64,000 nucleotides of DNA from Streptomyces sp. CB00316 (GTDB lineage: Bacteria; Actinomycetota; Actinomycetes; Streptomycetales; Streptomycetaceae): positions 648,676 through 712,675 of the forward strand of contig NZ_LIXI01000005.1 in assembly GCF_001905595.1 (NCBI RefSeq). Direction: 5' to 3'. The stretch's first letter is position 1. The number at the start of each line of letters is the position of its first letter. Positions 32,859-41,211 of the stretch are shown here, piece after piece. The position numbers and the translations under genes were made by a program. Under the pieces are notes generated by a model. It was not told where the DNA came from, searched no databases, and saw only the letters and a program-made list of their open reading frames with translations.

Positions 32859-32946
32859 CGGAGAGAGCAGGATTCGAACCTGCGAGGGGCAAGAGCCCCG
32901 GCCGGAACAAGTCCGGGCCCCGTTAGGCCGCTACGGGAATCTCTCC
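32859..32946 (-). tRNA. serine-type (class II) tRNA with aberrant anticodon arm, inside the BGC
   Basis: An 88-nt cloverleaf read leftward from 32946. The acceptor GGAGAGA/TCTCTCC is a perfect 7 bp with discriminator G. The D stem CCCG/CGGG has a Ser-like loop TAGCGGCCTAA. The long variable arm is GGGGC-TCTT-GCCCC, and the T arm GCAGG-TTCGAAT-CCTGC is perfect. Known bacterial seryl-tRNA synthetase determinants (G1-C72, G2-C71, A3-U70, G4-C69, C11-G24, the variable arm) are all present. The anticodon arm is abnormal: CCCGG/CCGGC has a C-C mismatch at 27-43, the loop ACTTGTT has C instead of U33 and would read TTG, and A32 can pair with U38 to close the loop. CCA is not encoded. Charging with serine is likely; decoding is not. 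It probably supplies seryl groups to the VlmA-like transferase. Confidence 0.8.
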
Positions 32947-32985
32947 TTACCTCCACCGGTGTCTCCCGGTGACAAGAACAACAGT

Positions 32986-33013
32986 GTCAGACGGCTCTGA
33001 CATGTCGCTGAGA
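32986..33013 (-). promoter_or_regulatory. SARP-type array of three 11-bp repeats upstream of the tRNA/diiron unit
   Basis: Read leftward: TCTCAG (33008-33013), TGTCAG (32997-33002) and TCTGAC (32986-32991), exactly 11 bp apart. The last unit ends 40 bp before the tRNA 5' end, suitable for a -35 element with a transcript starting near the mature tRNA. TGTCAGA-N4-TCTGACA within it is also a perfect inverted repeat (32985-33002). Confidence 0.55.
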
Positions 33014-33026
33014 CGCGAATCTCAGC
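33007..33026. repeat. 20-bp palindrome matching the one upstream of the P450 operon
   Basis: GCTGAGACGCGAATCTCAGC has the same 7-bp arms and 6-bp spacing as 1876-1895. In both places the inner arm begins the 11-bp repeat array. It may be the operator of the TetR encoded next door (33102-33734). Confidence 0.5.
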
Positions 33027-33101
33027 AGCTCGCGGCTAACTTCCCGCAACCGCCGCGGCCTGTCGCACCCAGCGGAAACGCGGAACGGGGGTGAGCAGTT
33101 C

Positions 33102-33734
33102 CTACATCTGCAGAAGCTTGATTCCCCGGTCCTGGTCGATGTCCAGTTCGGCGTAGACGGCCGGCACAGCGATGTCGGACATGACGTTGCGCAGCAGGAG
33201 CGCGATCCGCCGTTCCATGCCCGTGTCGGCGTCGTCGATGACGGTCTGGGACATGAGCTGCAGCCCCACGCAGGCACTGACCAGGAACTCCGCCGTCTCC
33301 CGCACCGACACGTGCGCGGACAGCTCCCCTTCCTCCCTCGCCGCTGTCAGCAACTCCTCGTTGAACACGATGCGTTCGAGCAGCCAGCTTCTGCGCAGTT
33401 CGTCGTCGAGCCCTTGCTCCAGGCAGAGCCGGAAGCACCCGCGCTCACGGGCGTCGTGGCGTAGTCTGCTGGTCAGGACGAGATGTCCGTCCACGAGCTC
33501 CTGGAGCCGGAACCCCTGTGGCGCCACCAGCCCCTGCCGCGGGCTCCGGTCCCTGAAGAGAGCGCGGGCGACATCCTCCTTGGAGGAGAAGTGAAAGTAG
33601 AACGCCCCCTTGGTCACCCCGGAGTGCGAGAGGAGGTCGACCACCGTCGCCCTCTCGTACCCCAGCGCGGCGAACAGCTTGCCAGCCGCGTCCAGGATCT
33701 GTCTTCTCGTCCTCTTCGCGCGCTCTTGCCGCAC
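33102..33734 (-). CDS. TetR regulator, ScbR/butyrolactone-receptor type
   Basis: A 210-residue TetR protein from GTG 33734. The N-terminal HTH (RQERAKRTRRQILDAAGKLF, SHSGVTKGAFYFHFSSKEDV) and RGCFRLCLEQGLDDE are typical of autoregulator receptors, and it resembles the 21248 regulator in those segments. With two receptor-like repressors and a SARP, the cluster shows the usual signalling cascade that starts production. No butyrolactone synthase (AfsA) is in the window. It is the outermost recognisable BGC gene on the right. Confidence 0.85.
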   Translation of the reverse strand: MRQERAKRTRRQILDAAGKLFAALGYERATVVDLLSHSGVTKGAFYFHFSSKEDVARALFRDRSPRQGLVAPQGFRLQELVDGHLVLTSRLRHDARERGCFRLCLEQGLDDELRRSWLLERIVFNEELLTAAREEGELSAHVSVRETAEFLVSACVGLQLMSQTVIDDADTGMERRIALLLRNVMSDIAVPAVYAELDIDQDRGIKLLQM

Positions 33735-34751
33735 CTCTTCACTCTCTTTCTGCGGGCGTCACACCTGGCATATGCTCACGTTCAGGGCCGCTCAAGAGCC
33801 GCCGCAACAGAAGCCTCACGCTGGAATTCGGAGCGGCACGTCGCACATCGCCGTCCGTGAAGCAGATCCGGAAACGTAGCCGCTCCGCCCGGCTGCCGTA
33901 CAGATCGTTGTCCAGCCACGAGGGCTTCCACACTGATGGAGTTCTTCCCGCCTGATCACGGCCGTTGGGTGGATAGACCGTGGGGCGAGAGCTGCTTTGC
34001 GTCCCGACGGAGTGAAGGACCCTGAGGGCTCCTTGCGGAATCCCGCGCGAGTGTACTCGCGTCCCGCGATTCCGTCGGTCTCCCGTGACGCCGTTTGGCT
34101 CGTTCCCGTTTCCTCCGCAAGGGCTGTCCCACTATTCCTGGTGGATCAGAGCGCGGCGTCGGACGCGGTGTGGCGTCGGACGCGGTGCAGCGCAGGGCGC
34201 AGGGGCGTCCGCAGGGGGATCCACACGGGGGACAGTCATCGGGCGGAAACGATGAGGACGCCGGCGCGCACCACGGAGGAAGAGGCGCGACGCGCGGGTG
34301 GCCGGACCGACCCCGGTGGAGGAGGCCCTGTGGCTGCGCTACACCGACCAGCACGAGACGGCCCGCCGGCTGCTGCGGCGGCTCGCGCCGGTGGGCCGGC
34401 CTCGGCGCCGCGGCCCCGTCGGCGGCCGGCGAGCAGGAGGCCGGGCGGCAGCGAGGTGGGCACGGTGGTAACGCAGCAGAGGCCGCCGGAGCCCGCCGCC
34501 GCCCACCACCCGTCCCGGGACTCCGGGCTGGAGCGGTGCGCGGAGGCGTTCGCGGCGGCCCTGGAGCCGGGCACGGACCTGGCGGACGGCCGGCAGGCGT
34601 GGCGGCTCGGCCTCACCCCGACCCGCCACTCCCGCGAGGTGATGGGCGTACCGGCCCACTCCACCGCGTGACCGGCCGCTCCAGCCCGTCCGGGGACCGC
34701 TCCGGCCCGTCCGGCGTTGGAGGACGGAGCCCGCGCCGCGTGGCCCCGGGC
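33735..34751. other. gene-poor border region right of the BGC
   Basis: These 1017 bp hold no gene I can support. A rightward frame at about 34236-34671 has a protein-like C-terminal part (ERCAEAFAAALEPGTDLADG, then RQAWRLGLTPTRHSREV) but no good start and a low-complexity front, so it may be a decayed gene. A short stretch at about 34312-34400 in another frame (VEEALWLRYTDQHETARRLL) also looks coding. An imperfect hairpin lies at 34037-34073 (GGAATC/GATTCC outer, CGCGAGT/ACTCGCG inner). This looks like the edge of inserted DNA. Confidence 0.45.
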
Positions 34752-34997
34752 CTACTTCTCGGCGGAACCCCCCAAGGCCCCGGCCTCGGCGGCCGTGGCC
34801 GCCCCCGGCTCAGAGGCCTCCTCGAAGTTCACCCGCCCCATGTGCCGGTTCATCGACTTCATCAGCTGCCACACGCCGACGGCGAGGGCCGCGAAGACGA
34901 GGAAGCCGAGGACACCGGGGGTGACCTTGTTCTTGTCGAGCTCGGCGGCGAGCGGGACGACGTGCGTCAGTGCCTGGGTCGCGTACATATCAGGCAT
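34752..34997 (-). CDS. small membrane protein of unknown function
   Basis: An 81-residue protein with one clear membrane helix (VLGFLVFAALAVGVWQLMKS, about residues 28-48), a short N-terminal part and a cytoplasmic Ala/Glu-rich tail containing MNRHMGRVNFEE. It directly follows mca, overlapping it by 8 bp if the first ATG is used; ATG 34988 would avoid the overlap. I do not recognise a function. Confidence 0.75.
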   Translation of the reverse strand: MPDMYATQALTHVVPLAAELDKNKVTPGVLGFLVFAALAVGVWQLMKSMNRHMGRVNFEEASEPGAATAAEAGALGGSAEK

Positions 34998-35871
34998 TGT
35001 CGCGGATGCCCGCGAAGAGGTCGCTCTCGGGGAGGGAGGTATCGACGAGGGACTTCGCCAGCTCGTACTCCTCGGTCGGCCAGACCTCCCGCTGGATCTC
35101 CATCGGAACCCGGAACCAGCCGCCCTCCGGATCGATCTGCGTGGCGTGCGCGATCAGCGCCTTGTCACGGATCTCGAAGAACTCGTCGCAGGGAACGTGC
35201 GTGGTCAGCGTGCGCTCGACCCGCTCGAACTCCTTCCAGCGCTCCAGCCACTCCCCGTACGGCGACTCCAGGCCGCGGGCCAGCAGCGCCTCGTGCAGCG
35301 CGACGGTGCGCGGCCGGTTGAAGCCCTGGTTGTAGTAGAGCTTCTTCGGCTCCCAGACCGGCCCGAACTCGTCCTCCGGGAAGGCCTCCGCGTCCGCCGC
35401 ACCGTCGAACGCGATCATCGAGATCGTGTGCGTCATGATGTGGTCGGGGTGCGGGTAGCCGCCGTTCTCGTCGTACGTGGTGATGACCTGCGGCCGGAAC
35501 GCGCGGATCTTCGCCACCAGACGTCCCGCCCCGACCTGGGGGTCCTCCAGGGCGAAGCAGCCCTCGGGCAGCGGCGGCAGCGGGTCGCCCTCCGGGAGCC
35601 CGGAGTCCACGAAGCCGAGCCACTCCTGCTGGACGCCCAGGATCTCCCGGGCCTCGTCCATCTCCTTCTTGCGTACCTCGTGGATGTTCTTCTCGATGTA
35701 CGCGTCGCCCTGGAGCTTCGGATTGAGGATGGAGCCGCGCTCGCCTCCCGTGCAGGTCACGACCAGCACGTCCACCCCCTCGGACACGTACTTGGCCATG
35801 GTGGCCGCGCCCTTGCTCGACTCGTCGTCGGGGTGGGCGTGAACGGCCATCAGTCGCAGCTGCTCAGTCAA
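34990..35871 (-). CDS. mca: mycothiol S-conjugate amidase
   Basis: A 293-residue zinc amidase of the PIG-L/LmbE family that cleaves mycothiol conjugates to release mercapturic acids during detoxification. The zinc motif is HAHPDDESS at residues 11-19, and the later metal histidine is in GYPHPDHIMTHT. The length and the EYIEKN-like middle distinguish it from the deacetylase MshB. Mycothiol is restricted to Actinobacteria, supporting the host assignment. It marks the conserved chromosome beyond the BGC. Confidence 0.92.
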   Translation of the reverse strand: MTEQLRLMAVHAHPDDESSKGAATMAKYVSEGVDVLVVTCTGGERGSILNPKLQGDAYIEKNIHEVRKKEMDEAREILGVQQEWLGFVDSGLPEGDPLPPLPEGCFALEDPQVGAGRLVAKIRAFRPQVITTYDENGGYPHPDHIMTHTISMIAFDGAADAEAFPEDEFGPVWEPKKLYYNQGFNRPRTVALHEALLARGLESPYGEWLERWKEFERVERTLTTHVPCDEFFEIRDKALIAHATQIDPEGGWFRVPMEIQREVWPTEEYELAKSLVDTSLPESDLFAGIRDNA

Positions 35872-35993
35872 AGCTCGATCCTCAGTGATGTGGTCGCGAT
35901 GTGGGGCGCGGTCGGATGACGCACGGGCGACTTCTATAGTGACCGAACGGGGAGGCGGAAAATTCCTCGTTGCCCGGACCGGAGGGAAAGATC

Positions 35994-36410
35994 ATGACGG
36001 CGGTTCGCGAAGCCACGCCCCAGGGGCGGTACGGCAGGACCGACGATCAGCGGGCGGACCGCAAGCTGAGGATCGTCGGTTCGGTGCTGGGCGTCGCGCT
36101 GCTCGGCGTGGTCGGCTGGATCGGCTTCGGATACGTGGCCGGCCAGGGCATCAGCGCCGAGTTGATCAAGTTCGACATCGTCTCCGACGTACGGACCGAG
36201 GCCCACCTCGAAGTGCGCAAGGACAGCGACGTCGAGGGCTACTGCACCGTACGGGCGCTGAGCAAGGACGGCAGCGAGGTCGGCCGCAAGGAGACCCGCT
36301 TCGGCCCGGGCGCCGGCCGGGTCGACGAGCTGGTCGTGATGCGGACGCGGGCGCGGGCCACCGCTGTCGAGCTCACGGGCTGCACGGCCGGCGACTCTCC
36401 CGCCGGCTGA
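35994..36410 (+). CDS. DUF4307 membrane protein
   Basis: A 138-residue actinobacterial protein. ATG 35994 is chosen for the GGAGGG site 8 nt upstream. A short basic N-terminus (TPQGRYGRTDDQRADRKLR) precedes one membrane helix (about residues 29-50), and the extracellular beta-rich part has two cysteines. It lies divergent from mca, a conserved arrangement in Streptomyces. Function unknown. Confidence 0.8.
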   Translation: MTAVREATPQGRYGRTDDQRADRKLRIVGSVLGVALLGVVGWIGFGYVAGQGISAELIKFDIVSDVRTEAHLEVRKDSDVEGYCTVRALSKDGSEVGRKETRFGPGAGRVDELVVMRTRARATAVELTGCTAGDSPAG

Positions 36411-36611
36411 CTTCTCCCCACGTCCCTCTCCTCCGCACCCCCTGCGACCTGCGCTCTTGCGAGGGCGGGGTAGTCCACCCGGACGTGTGACGGTTTACCT
36501 TCTCCCCCTTTTCCTGGGGAATTGTTAGGCTCGTGGTTTCGCCCACCCGAGGAAGCACATGCTTCCGGGTAGGGCGATGCTTTGTATTCCCAGCACCGAC
36601 GAGGAGCACCT

Positions 36612-37109
36612 GTGACCCAGACCAGCGAAAACGTCACCTGGCTCACGCAGGAGGCGTACAACCAGCTCAAGGCCGAGCTGGAGTACCTGTCTGGTCCCGC
36701 GCGCACGGAGATCGCCGTCAAGATCGCGGCGGCCCGTGAGGAGGGTGACCTCCGGGAGAACGGCGGGTACCACGCGGCCAAGGAGGAGCAGGGCAAGATG
36801 GAGCTGCGGGTGCGCCAGCTCACCCAGCTCCTGGAGCACGCGAAGGTCGGCGAGGCGCCGGCCGACGACGGCGTGGTCGAGCCCGGCATGGTCGTGACGA
36901 TCGCCTTCGACGGCGACGAGGACGACACGACGACGTTCCTGCTCGCCTCTCGCGAGTACGCCAGCGGGGACATCGAGACGTACTCCCCGCAGTCCCCGCT
37001 CGGTATCGGCGTGAACGGCAAGCGCACGGGCGAGGAAGCGGAGTACGAGCTGCCGAACGGCAAGACGGCCACGGTGAAGATCCTGGCCGCGAAGCCGTAC
37101 ACGGGCTGA
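36612..37109 (+). CDS. greA: transcription elongation factor GreA
   Basis: A 165-residue Gre factor that rescues backtracked RNA polymerase by stimulating transcript cleavage. The start is GTG 36612 with GAGGAG 5 nt upstream. The N-terminal coiled coil (residues 5-75) carries the acidic tip AAAREEGDLRENGGYHAAKE. The C-terminal FKBP-like domain includes SPQSPLGIGVNGKRTGEE. It is monocistronic and followed by a strong terminator. Confidence 0.93.
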   Translation: MTQTSENVTWLTQEAYNQLKAELEYLSGPARTEIAVKIAAAREEGDLRENGGYHAAKEEQGKMELRVRQLTQLLEHAKVGEAPADDGVVEPGMVVTIAFDGDEDDTTTFLLASREYASGDIETYSPQSPLGIGVNGKRTGEEAEYELPNGKTATVKILAAKPYTG

Positions 37110-37131
37110 CACCCGGCCCACCACGACGCAC

Positions 37132-37178
37132 ACGACGCGGGACCCCGGCCCTTTCGAAGGGCCGGGGTCCCGCGTCGT
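37132..37178. terminator. perfect 22-bp hairpin after greA
   Basis: Exact arms at 37132-37153 and 37157-37178 enclose a TCG loop. It lies between greA and the convergent ABC exporter operon. Confidence 0.85.
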
Positions 37179-37208
37179 TCGTCGCGTACGCGTACGCGTC
37201 CGGCCGGC

Positions 37209-38072
37209 TCAGGCGGTCGCCGAGCGGTACTTGCGGACCGCCAGGGTCCGGAAGACCACGATGATCAGGATCGACCAGATGACCGAGGCGAGGATCGGGT
37301 GCTCCATCGGCCACGCGCCGGTGACCGACTTCGGCACGCCGGGCATCGTGTTGCCGAAGAGCTCACGGGCGCCCGCGACCGTGGCGCTGAAGGGGTTCCA
37401 CTCGGCGACGTGCTGGAGGAACGTCGGCATGCCGGTGACCGGCACGAAGGCGTTCGAGATGAACGTCAGCGGGAAGAGCCAGATCAGCCCGCCCGAGGTG
37501 GCCGCCTCCGGGGTCCGGACGGAGAGCCCGATGAGGGCGCCGATCCAGGAGAACGCGTAGCCGAGCAGGAGCAGCAGCAGGAAGCCGCAGAGCACCTTGC
37601 CGAGGTTCTCGTGGGTCCGCCAGCCGACGATCAGGGCGACACCGGCGAGCACGACGAGCGTGAGCGTGGTCTGTACGAGGTCGGCGAGCGTACGTCCGGT
37701 GAGGACGGCTCCCCGGGCCATCGGCAGCGATCGGAAGCGGTCGATGAGCCCCTTGTGCATGTCGTCGGCGATGCCCGCGCCGGCGCCCGCGGTGGCGAAG
37801 GTGACGGTCTGGGCGAAGATGCCCGCCATCAGGAACTCCTTGTACAGCTGCGGGTCGGTGGAGCCGCCGATGCTGATGGAGCCGCCGAAGACGTACGTGA
37901 ACAGCACCACGAACATGATCGGCTGGATCAGCCCGAAGATCACCATCTCGGGGATCCGGGTCATCCTGATCAGGTTCCGCTTGGCGACGACGAGCGAGTC
38001 CTTGACCGACTGGCCCACGCCGCCGGAGGGGCGGGGGGCCAGGACGGGGGCGTCCTTGGTGGTGACGCTCAC
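37209..38072 (-). CDS. ABC-2 type transporter permease (DrrB-like)
   Basis: A 287-residue membrane subunit with six hydrophobic segments and the ABC-2 signature region (IWLFPLTFISNAFVPVTGMP). GTG 38072 overlaps the ATPase stop. With the upstream ATPase it forms a daunorubicin-resistance-type exporter. It belongs to the conserved chromosome rather than the BGC. Confidence 0.9.
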   Translation of the reverse strand: MSVTTKDAPVLAPRPSGGVGQSVKDSLVVAKRNLIRMTRIPEMVIFGLIQPIMFVVLFTYVFGGSISIGGSTDPQLYKEFLMAGIFAQTVTFATAGAGAGIADDMHKGLIDRFRSLPMARGAVLTGRTLADLVQTTLTLVVLAGVALIVGWRTHENLGKVLCGFLLLLLLGYAFSWIGALIGLSVRTPEAATSGGLIWLFPLTFISNAFVPVTGMPTFLQHVAEWNPFSATVAGARELFGNTMPGVPKSVTGAWPMEHPILASVIWSILIIVVFRTLAVRKYRSATA

Positions 38073-39052
38073 GGGGTCTCCTCCTTGGCGTCGGGGTCCG
38101 CGCTCTCGTCCGCCGCGGCCGCGTGGCCGGTGAGCGAGAGGAAGACGTCGTCCAGGGTCGGGCGGCGCAGGGCGATGTCGTCGATCTCCACGCCGCCGCC
38201 GTCCAGCTCGCGGATGATCTCGGCGAGCAGCTTGGCCCCGCCGCTCACCGGCACGGTCAGCTTGCGCGAGAGCCGTACGACGGTGACCTCGCCCTTGCCG
38301 AGGGTGGTCAGCACGGACCGGGCGGCCTCGATCTCGTCCGGGCGGTGCACGACGACCTCGACGCGCTCGCCGCCGGTGCGGGCCTTGAGCTCGTCGGAGG
38401 TGCCGCGGGCGATGACCTTGCCGTGGTCGATGACGCAGATGTCGTTGGCGAGGCGGTCGGCCTCCTCCAGGTACTGCGTGGTCAGCAGCAGCGTCGTACC
38501 GCCCGCCACCAGGTCCTCGATGACGTCCCACAGCTGCTGCCGGTTGCGCGGGTCCAGGCCGGTCGTCGGCTCGTCCATGAACATCACGGGCGGCGATACG
38601 ACCAGGGCGGCGGCGAGGTCGAGGCGGCGGCGCATGCCTCCGGAGTACGTCTTGGCCGTACGGTCGGCGGCGTCGGCGAGGTTGAACCGCTCCAGCAGGA
38701 CGCCCGCCCGGGCCTTCGCGTCGCGGGCGCTCATCTGGTAGAGCTGCCCGACCATCTGGAGGTTCTCGCGGCCGGTCAGATACTCGTCGACCGCGGCGAA
38801 CTGCCCGGAGAGCCCGATGGAGCGGCGTACCTCGTTGGGCTTCTTCAGGACGTCGATCCCGGCCACGAAAGCGCTGCCGCTGTCCGGGCGCAGCAGGGTG
38901 GTCAGGACCCGTACGGCGGTCGTCTTGCCCGCGCCGTTGGGCCCGAGCAGCCCGAGGACGGTGCCCTCGGGGACATCGAGGTCGACTCCGTCCAGGGCTC
39001 GTACGTCACCGAAGGTCTTCACCAGACCTTCGGCATGGATGGCACCTGGCAT
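38069..39052 (-). CDS. ABC transporter ATPase (DrrA-like)
   Basis: A 327-residue ATPase from ATG 39052, with a GGGGGAG site. Walker A is GPNGAGKTTAV near residue 40, the signature YSGGMRRRLDLAAAL, and Walker B VMFMDEPTTGLD. A C-terminal DrrA-type domain (about 235-310) contains a GGVEIDDIALRRPTLDDVFL segment. It powers export with the permease. Confidence 0.92.
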   Translation of the reverse strand: MPGAIHAEGLVKTFGDVRALDGVDLDVPEGTVLGLLGPNGAGKTTAVRVLTTLLRPDSGSAFVAGIDVLKKPNEVRRSIGLSGQFAAVDEYLTGRENLQMVGQLYQMSARDAKARAGVLLERFNLADAADRTAKTYSGGMRRRLDLAAALVVSPPVMFMDEPTTGLDPRNRQQLWDVIEDLVAGGTTLLLTTQYLEEADRLANDICVIDHGKVIARGTSDELKARTGGERVEVVVHRPDEIEAARSVLTTLGKGEVTVVRLSRKLTVPVSGGAKLLAEIIRELDGGGVEIDDIALRRPTLDDVFLSLTGHAAAADESADPDAKEETP

Positions 39053-39177
39053 GGACGAACTCCCCCATCGCTCGCGGATGACGTACACGCACGTGGTTTC
39101 GTGGGCGATCCTAGGATTCGCCGGGCCTCACCGCGCGGTGAATAACGAGATCCGGCCAGCCGTCGGGAACCGGACGG

Positions 39178-40407
39178 TCAGCCGATGACCCGGTACCCCT
39201 CGGCGCGCAGCGCCGCCTCGACCTCTTCGCAGTGGCGGGGGCCCTTGGTCTCCAGGTGGAGGTCGACCTCCACCTCGGTCAGGCCGAGGCGCGGGTCGGT
39301 GCGCACATGGCTGATATCGAGCACATTGGCGTCGGCGACGGTCAGTGCCGCCAGCAGGGTGGCCAGTGCCCCCGGCCGGTCGGTGAGCCGCAGCCGCAGG
39401 CTGAGGTAGCGTCCGGCGGCGGACATCCCGTGGCGCAGGACGCGCTGCATGAGCAGCGGGTCCACGTTGCCGCCGGAGAGCACCGCCACCACCGGGCCCC
39501 GGAACGCCTCCGGGTCGCTGAGCAGTGCGGCCACCGGGCTCGCCCCGGCCGGTTCCACCACGAGCTTGGCCCGCTCCAGGCAGAGCAGCAGCGCGCTGGA
39601 GAGCTCGTTCTCGGTGACCGTGCGGACCTCGTCGACCAGCTCCTCGATCACCGCGAACGGTACGTCGCCGGGGCGCCCCACCTTGATGCCGTCGGCCATG
39701 GTGACCGGGTTGTCCAGGGAGACCGGGCGGCCCGCGGCGAGCGAGGGCGGATAGGCGGCGGCGCCCTCGGCCTGGATGCCGACGATCCGGATGTCGGGGC
39801 GCAGCGCCTTCACCGCGACGGCGATGCCGGCCGCGAGACCGCCGCCGCCGACGCCGACGACGATGGTGCGGACCTCCGGGCACTGCTCCAGGATCTCCAG
39901 GCCGACCGTGCCCTGGCCCGCGATGATGTCGGGGTGGTCGAAGGGGTGGATGAAGACCGCGCCGGTCCGCTCCGCGTACTCCTGGGCGGCGGCCAGTGTC
40001 TCGTCGACGACCTGTCCGTGCAGCCGCACCTCGGCCCCGTACTCCTGGGTCGCGGCGACCTTGGGGAGCGGCGCCCCGACGGGCATGAAGACGGTGGAGC
40101 GTACGCCGAGGAGGGAGGAGGCGAGCGCGACGCCCTGGGCGTGGTTCCCGGCGCTGGCGGCGACCACCCCGGCGGCCCGCTCCACCGGGGAGAGCCCGGA
40201 GATCCGCACGTAGGCGCCGCGCAGTTTGAAGGAGCCGGTGCGCTGGAGGTTCTCGCACTTGAGGTGGACGGGGGCGCCGACCAGCTCGCTCAGATGACGG
40301 CTGCCCTCCAGGGCGGTCACCCGGGCCACCCCGGACAGCATTTTCTGCGCGCCCCGGACATCGTCGAGGATCAGGGCCGGGTGTCGGGCGGTCGCGCGGA
40401 ACGTCAT
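39178..40407 (-). CDS. ilvA: threonine ammonia-lyase
   Basis: A 409-residue PLP enzyme converting threonine to 2-oxobutanoate. ATG 40407 begins MTFRATARHP. The PLP lysine is in RTGSFKLRGAY, the glycine-rich phosphate cup is VGVGGGGLAAG, and a C-terminal ACT-like domain covers about residues 325-405. 2-Oxobutanoate feeds isoleucine and propionyl-CoA. Confidence 0.9.
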   Translation of the reverse strand: MTFRATARHPALILDDVRGAQKMLSGVARVTALEGSRHLSELVGAPVHLKCENLQRTGSFKLRGAYVRISGLSPVERAAGVVAASAGNHAQGVALASSLLGVRSTVFMPVGAPLPKVAATQEYGAEVRLHGQVVDETLAAAQEYAERTGAVFIHPFDHPDIIAGQGTVGLEILEQCPEVRTIVVGVGGGGLAAGIAVAVKALRPDIRIVGIQAEGAAAYPPSLAAGRPVSLDNPVTMADGIKVGRPGDVPFAVIEELVDEVRTVTENELSSALLLCLERAKLVVEPAGASPVAALLSDPEAFRGPVVAVLSGGNVDPLLMQRVLRHGMSAAGRYLSLRLRLTDRPGALATLLAALTVADANVLDISHVRTDPRLGLTEVEVDLHLETKGPRHCEEVEAALRAEGYRVIG

Positions 40408-40564
40408 GCCCGCAAGTCTTGCAGCTCGGAGCGGTCGCGGCAGACTTGTCTCATGGCGGCCTGCGGTGGTGTCCACGGGTTTGTGCGGCACTGGTACGCG
40501 TTGCCCCGGGGCCGCGTACTCTGTCCCCCACCCATCCGACACCGCACGAAGAGAGCCCCCGGCC

Positions 40565-41095
40565 ATGCCCCCTCAGGACATGACGACTGCTGCGTCTCCT
40601 TCCGGGGGCGCCGCCCCCGAACACCCGGGTCCCGACCGCCTGCTGGACTCCCTCCAGCACCAGGTGGCGGTCTTCGCCCGCCGTGCCGAGCAGACCCGCC
40701 TCGGCGGTGTCGGCCAGGTCCGCAACTCGATGGACCGGGCGGCGTACCTGCTGCTGAACCGCCTGGACAAGGAAGGCCCGATGGGCGTCAAGGCGCTCGC
40801 CGCGGGCATGGGGATCGACTCCTCGACCGTGACCCGGCAGGTGGCTCCGCTCGTCGACACCGGGCTGGTCAAGCGGACCTCGCACCCGGAGGACGGCCGG
40901 GCCGTCGTGCTCCAGCTCTCCCCGCGCGGCCAGGCCCGCCTGGAGGAGGTCCGCGCCTCGCGGCGCGAGCTGATGTCGCAGGTGACGGACGGCTGGACGC
41001 AGGAGGAGCGGGACACCTTCTGCACACTGCTCACCCGGTTCAACGGTTCGCTGGCCGCCCGGCAGGCCGCCCACCAGCCGCCGCAGAGCGACTGA
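40565..41095 (+). CDS. MarR-family transcriptional regulator
   Basis: A 176-residue winged-helix repressor. The recognition region is GVKALAAGMGIDSSTVTRQV, followed by the wing SHPEDGRAVVLQLS. ATG 40565 has a purine-rich site; ATG 40580 is possible. It lies divergent from ilvA and upstream of the stressosome-like genes. Ligand and targets are unknown. Confidence 0.88.
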   Translation: MPPQDMTTAASPSGGAAPEHPGPDRLLDSLQHQVAVFARRAEQTRLGGVGQVRNSMDRAAYLLLNRLDKEGPMGVKALAAGMGIDSSTVTRQVAPLVDTGLVKRTSHPEDGRAVVLQLSPRGQARLEEVRASRRELMSQVTDGWTQEERDTFCTLLTRFNGSLAARQAAHQPPQSD

Positions 41096-41211
41096 GCCTT
41101 CCCGTAAGCCTCTCTTCGGCCCCTGTCCCCCGCCGGGCGGCAGGGGCCTTGCCGTACGCTTCGCGAAGAGTTGCCAGATGGATACTTTTTATCTTTAAGG
41201 GGTGCCAGGCG

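Noticed and set aside
32712..32972. Short frames over the tRNA (for example one with REQDSNLRGARAP)
   Set aside because: Peptides of this type are well-known false translations across tRNA genes.
20063..33734. CRISPR arrays or phage attachment sites
   Set aside because: No regularly spaced long repeats were seen; the short 11-bp units are promoter elements, and no integrase is nearby.
34236..34671. Gene for a 145-residue protein
   Set aside because: Low-complexity Pro/Gly/Arg front, no ribosome-binding site and no family; only the last 50 residues look protein-like, so it is described as border DNA.
37209..39052. ABC exporter pair as part of the BGC
   Set aside because: It lies beyond mca and greA in conserved chromosome, has no repeat-array promoter, and the BGC already has an MFS exporter.
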